Source: Betaproteobacteria bacterium GR16-43
GTDB taxonomy: Bacteria > Pseudomonadota > Gammaproteobacteria > Burkholderiales > Usitatibacteraceae
Direction of reading: 5' to 3'
Length of the DNA: 64,000 nucleotides
NCBI GenBank assembly: GCA_001953215.1
Contig: CP019169.1
Span: 558,001-622,000 of the forward strand
Shown here: piece after piece, positions 63,587 to 64,000 of the stretch
Numbering within the stretch: position 1 is the stretch's first letter
How the letters are laid out: the number at the start of each line of letters is the position of its first letter
The notes under the pieces: model-generated
The model's database searches: none
Seen by the model: only the letters and a program-made list of their open reading frames with translations
What the model was told of the DNA's origin: nothing
Program-made: the position numbers and the translations under genes

Positions 63587-64000
63587 CTACTGCTTGGCGA
63601 TGGGCGCCTTGGCGAGGGCCGCCTTCGCATCCACGAGGCGCTTCTCGAACTGGTCCTTGGTCATCGCGCCGGGAACCCGCTCGCCGTCCTCGAAGAAGAT
63701 CGTGGGCGTGCCCTGGATGCGCTTGTCGCGGCCGAACGCCAGCACCTTGTCGATCGGCGTGTCGCACTTGCCGTCGCTCGCCGGGGTGCTGTCTTTCAGC
63801 ATCATGTCCATCCACGCCTTGCCGCGGTCGGCCGCGCACCAGACCGCCTTCGACTTGTCGGTGGAATCGGGCGACAGGATCGGATACAGGAAGACATAGA
63901 CCGTGATGTCGTTCACGGTGGCCAGGTCGCGTTCGAAACGCTTGCAGTAGCCGCAGTTCGGATCCTCGAACAGCGCGATCTTGCGCGAGCCGTTGCCGCG
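63587..64000 (-). CDS. dsbC: Thiol:disulfide interchange protein DsbC (C-terminal part)
   Basis: The frame runs off the window edge, so the N-terminal dimerisation domain and signal peptide are not seen. The visible 137 residues form the thioredoxin domain with FEDPNCGYCKRFE (active-site CGYC), the helical insert VWCAADRGKAW ... KCDTPI with a structural cysteine pair, and the cis-Pro loop QGTPTIFF. It isomerises wrong disulfides in the periplasm together with DsbD. It converges with the MAPEG gene, leaving 1 bp. Confidence 0.9.
   Translation of the reverse strand, partial: RGNGSRKIALFEDPNCGYCKRFERDLATVNDITVYVFLYPILSPDSTDKSKAVWCAADRGKAWMDMMLKDSTPASDGKCDTPIDKVLAFGRDKRIQGTPTIFFEDGERVPGAMTKDQFEKRLVDAKAALAKAPIAKQ

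Overview
The window is high-GC, densely packed proteobacterial chromosome and most likely comes from a betaproteobacterium. Four things support this: a Burkholderia-type trimeric porin, an orphan Bug/TctC-type solute receptor, a double-length UvrA, and two gene orders that I recall as typical of this class (rplM-rpsI-argC-bactofilin-erpA-anmK-M23-tyrS, and apaG/mltA opposite rpe-gph-trpEGDC). I cannot name the genus.

Layout. 1-8.6 kb holds the tail of a DUF885 peptidase, a metallo-beta-lactamase-fold hydrolase, a diguanylate cyclase, a DsbA-like oxidoreductase, a Tat-exported FAH-family protein with an S41-like protease, a thioesterase, mnmC and a small zinc-ribbon membrane protein. Two copies of a hairpin repeat lie between convergent genes. 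8.8-14.6 kb is one giant uvrA with four ABC modules and a palindromic element read through in frame. 14.5-24.9 kb is an array of small, often 4-bp-overlapping genes (GFA proteins, DJ-1, site-2-protease-like, NTF2-like, GNAT, a gamma-glutamylcyclotransferase/cupin fusion, lipoproteins, monooxygenase) that looks like one or a few long transcripts. 24.9-32.3 kb has two orphan solute-binding proteins, an RhlE-type DEAD-box helicase that seems to start at ATC, and pepN. 32.3-33.7 kb has a glycosyltransferase-like gene and a self-contained 42-codon gene.

33.8-39.4 kb (minus strand) is the most distinctive locus. A CHASE2-sensor adenylate cyclase is followed by two paralogous FecR-domain exported proteins and then a secreted caspase-fold protease carrying about ten MORN repeats, all with gaps of 3-14 bp. 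39.5-45.1 kb is a complete rRNA operon (16S-tRNA-Ile-tRNA-Ala-23S-5S) with a good promoter, boxA sites and terminator. 45.1-54.7 kb is housekeeping: tyrS, an M23 endopeptidase, anmK, erpA, bactofilin, argC, rpsI, rplM, an AI-2E-family transporter, osmC-like and coq7. 54.7-61.4 kb has the porin and then rpe-gph-[trp leader]-trpE-trpG-trpD-trpC. The gap before trpE encodes a 16-residue peptide with three Trp codons, preceded by a promoter inside gph, so trp attenuation is likely. 61.4-64 kb has apaG, mltA, a MAPEG protein and the catalytic part of dsbC.

The best candidates for new biology are the cyclase/FecR/caspase-MORN operon, the ATC-initiated helicase gene, the Trp-rich leader, the repeat element translated inside UvrA, and the 42-residue basic protein.
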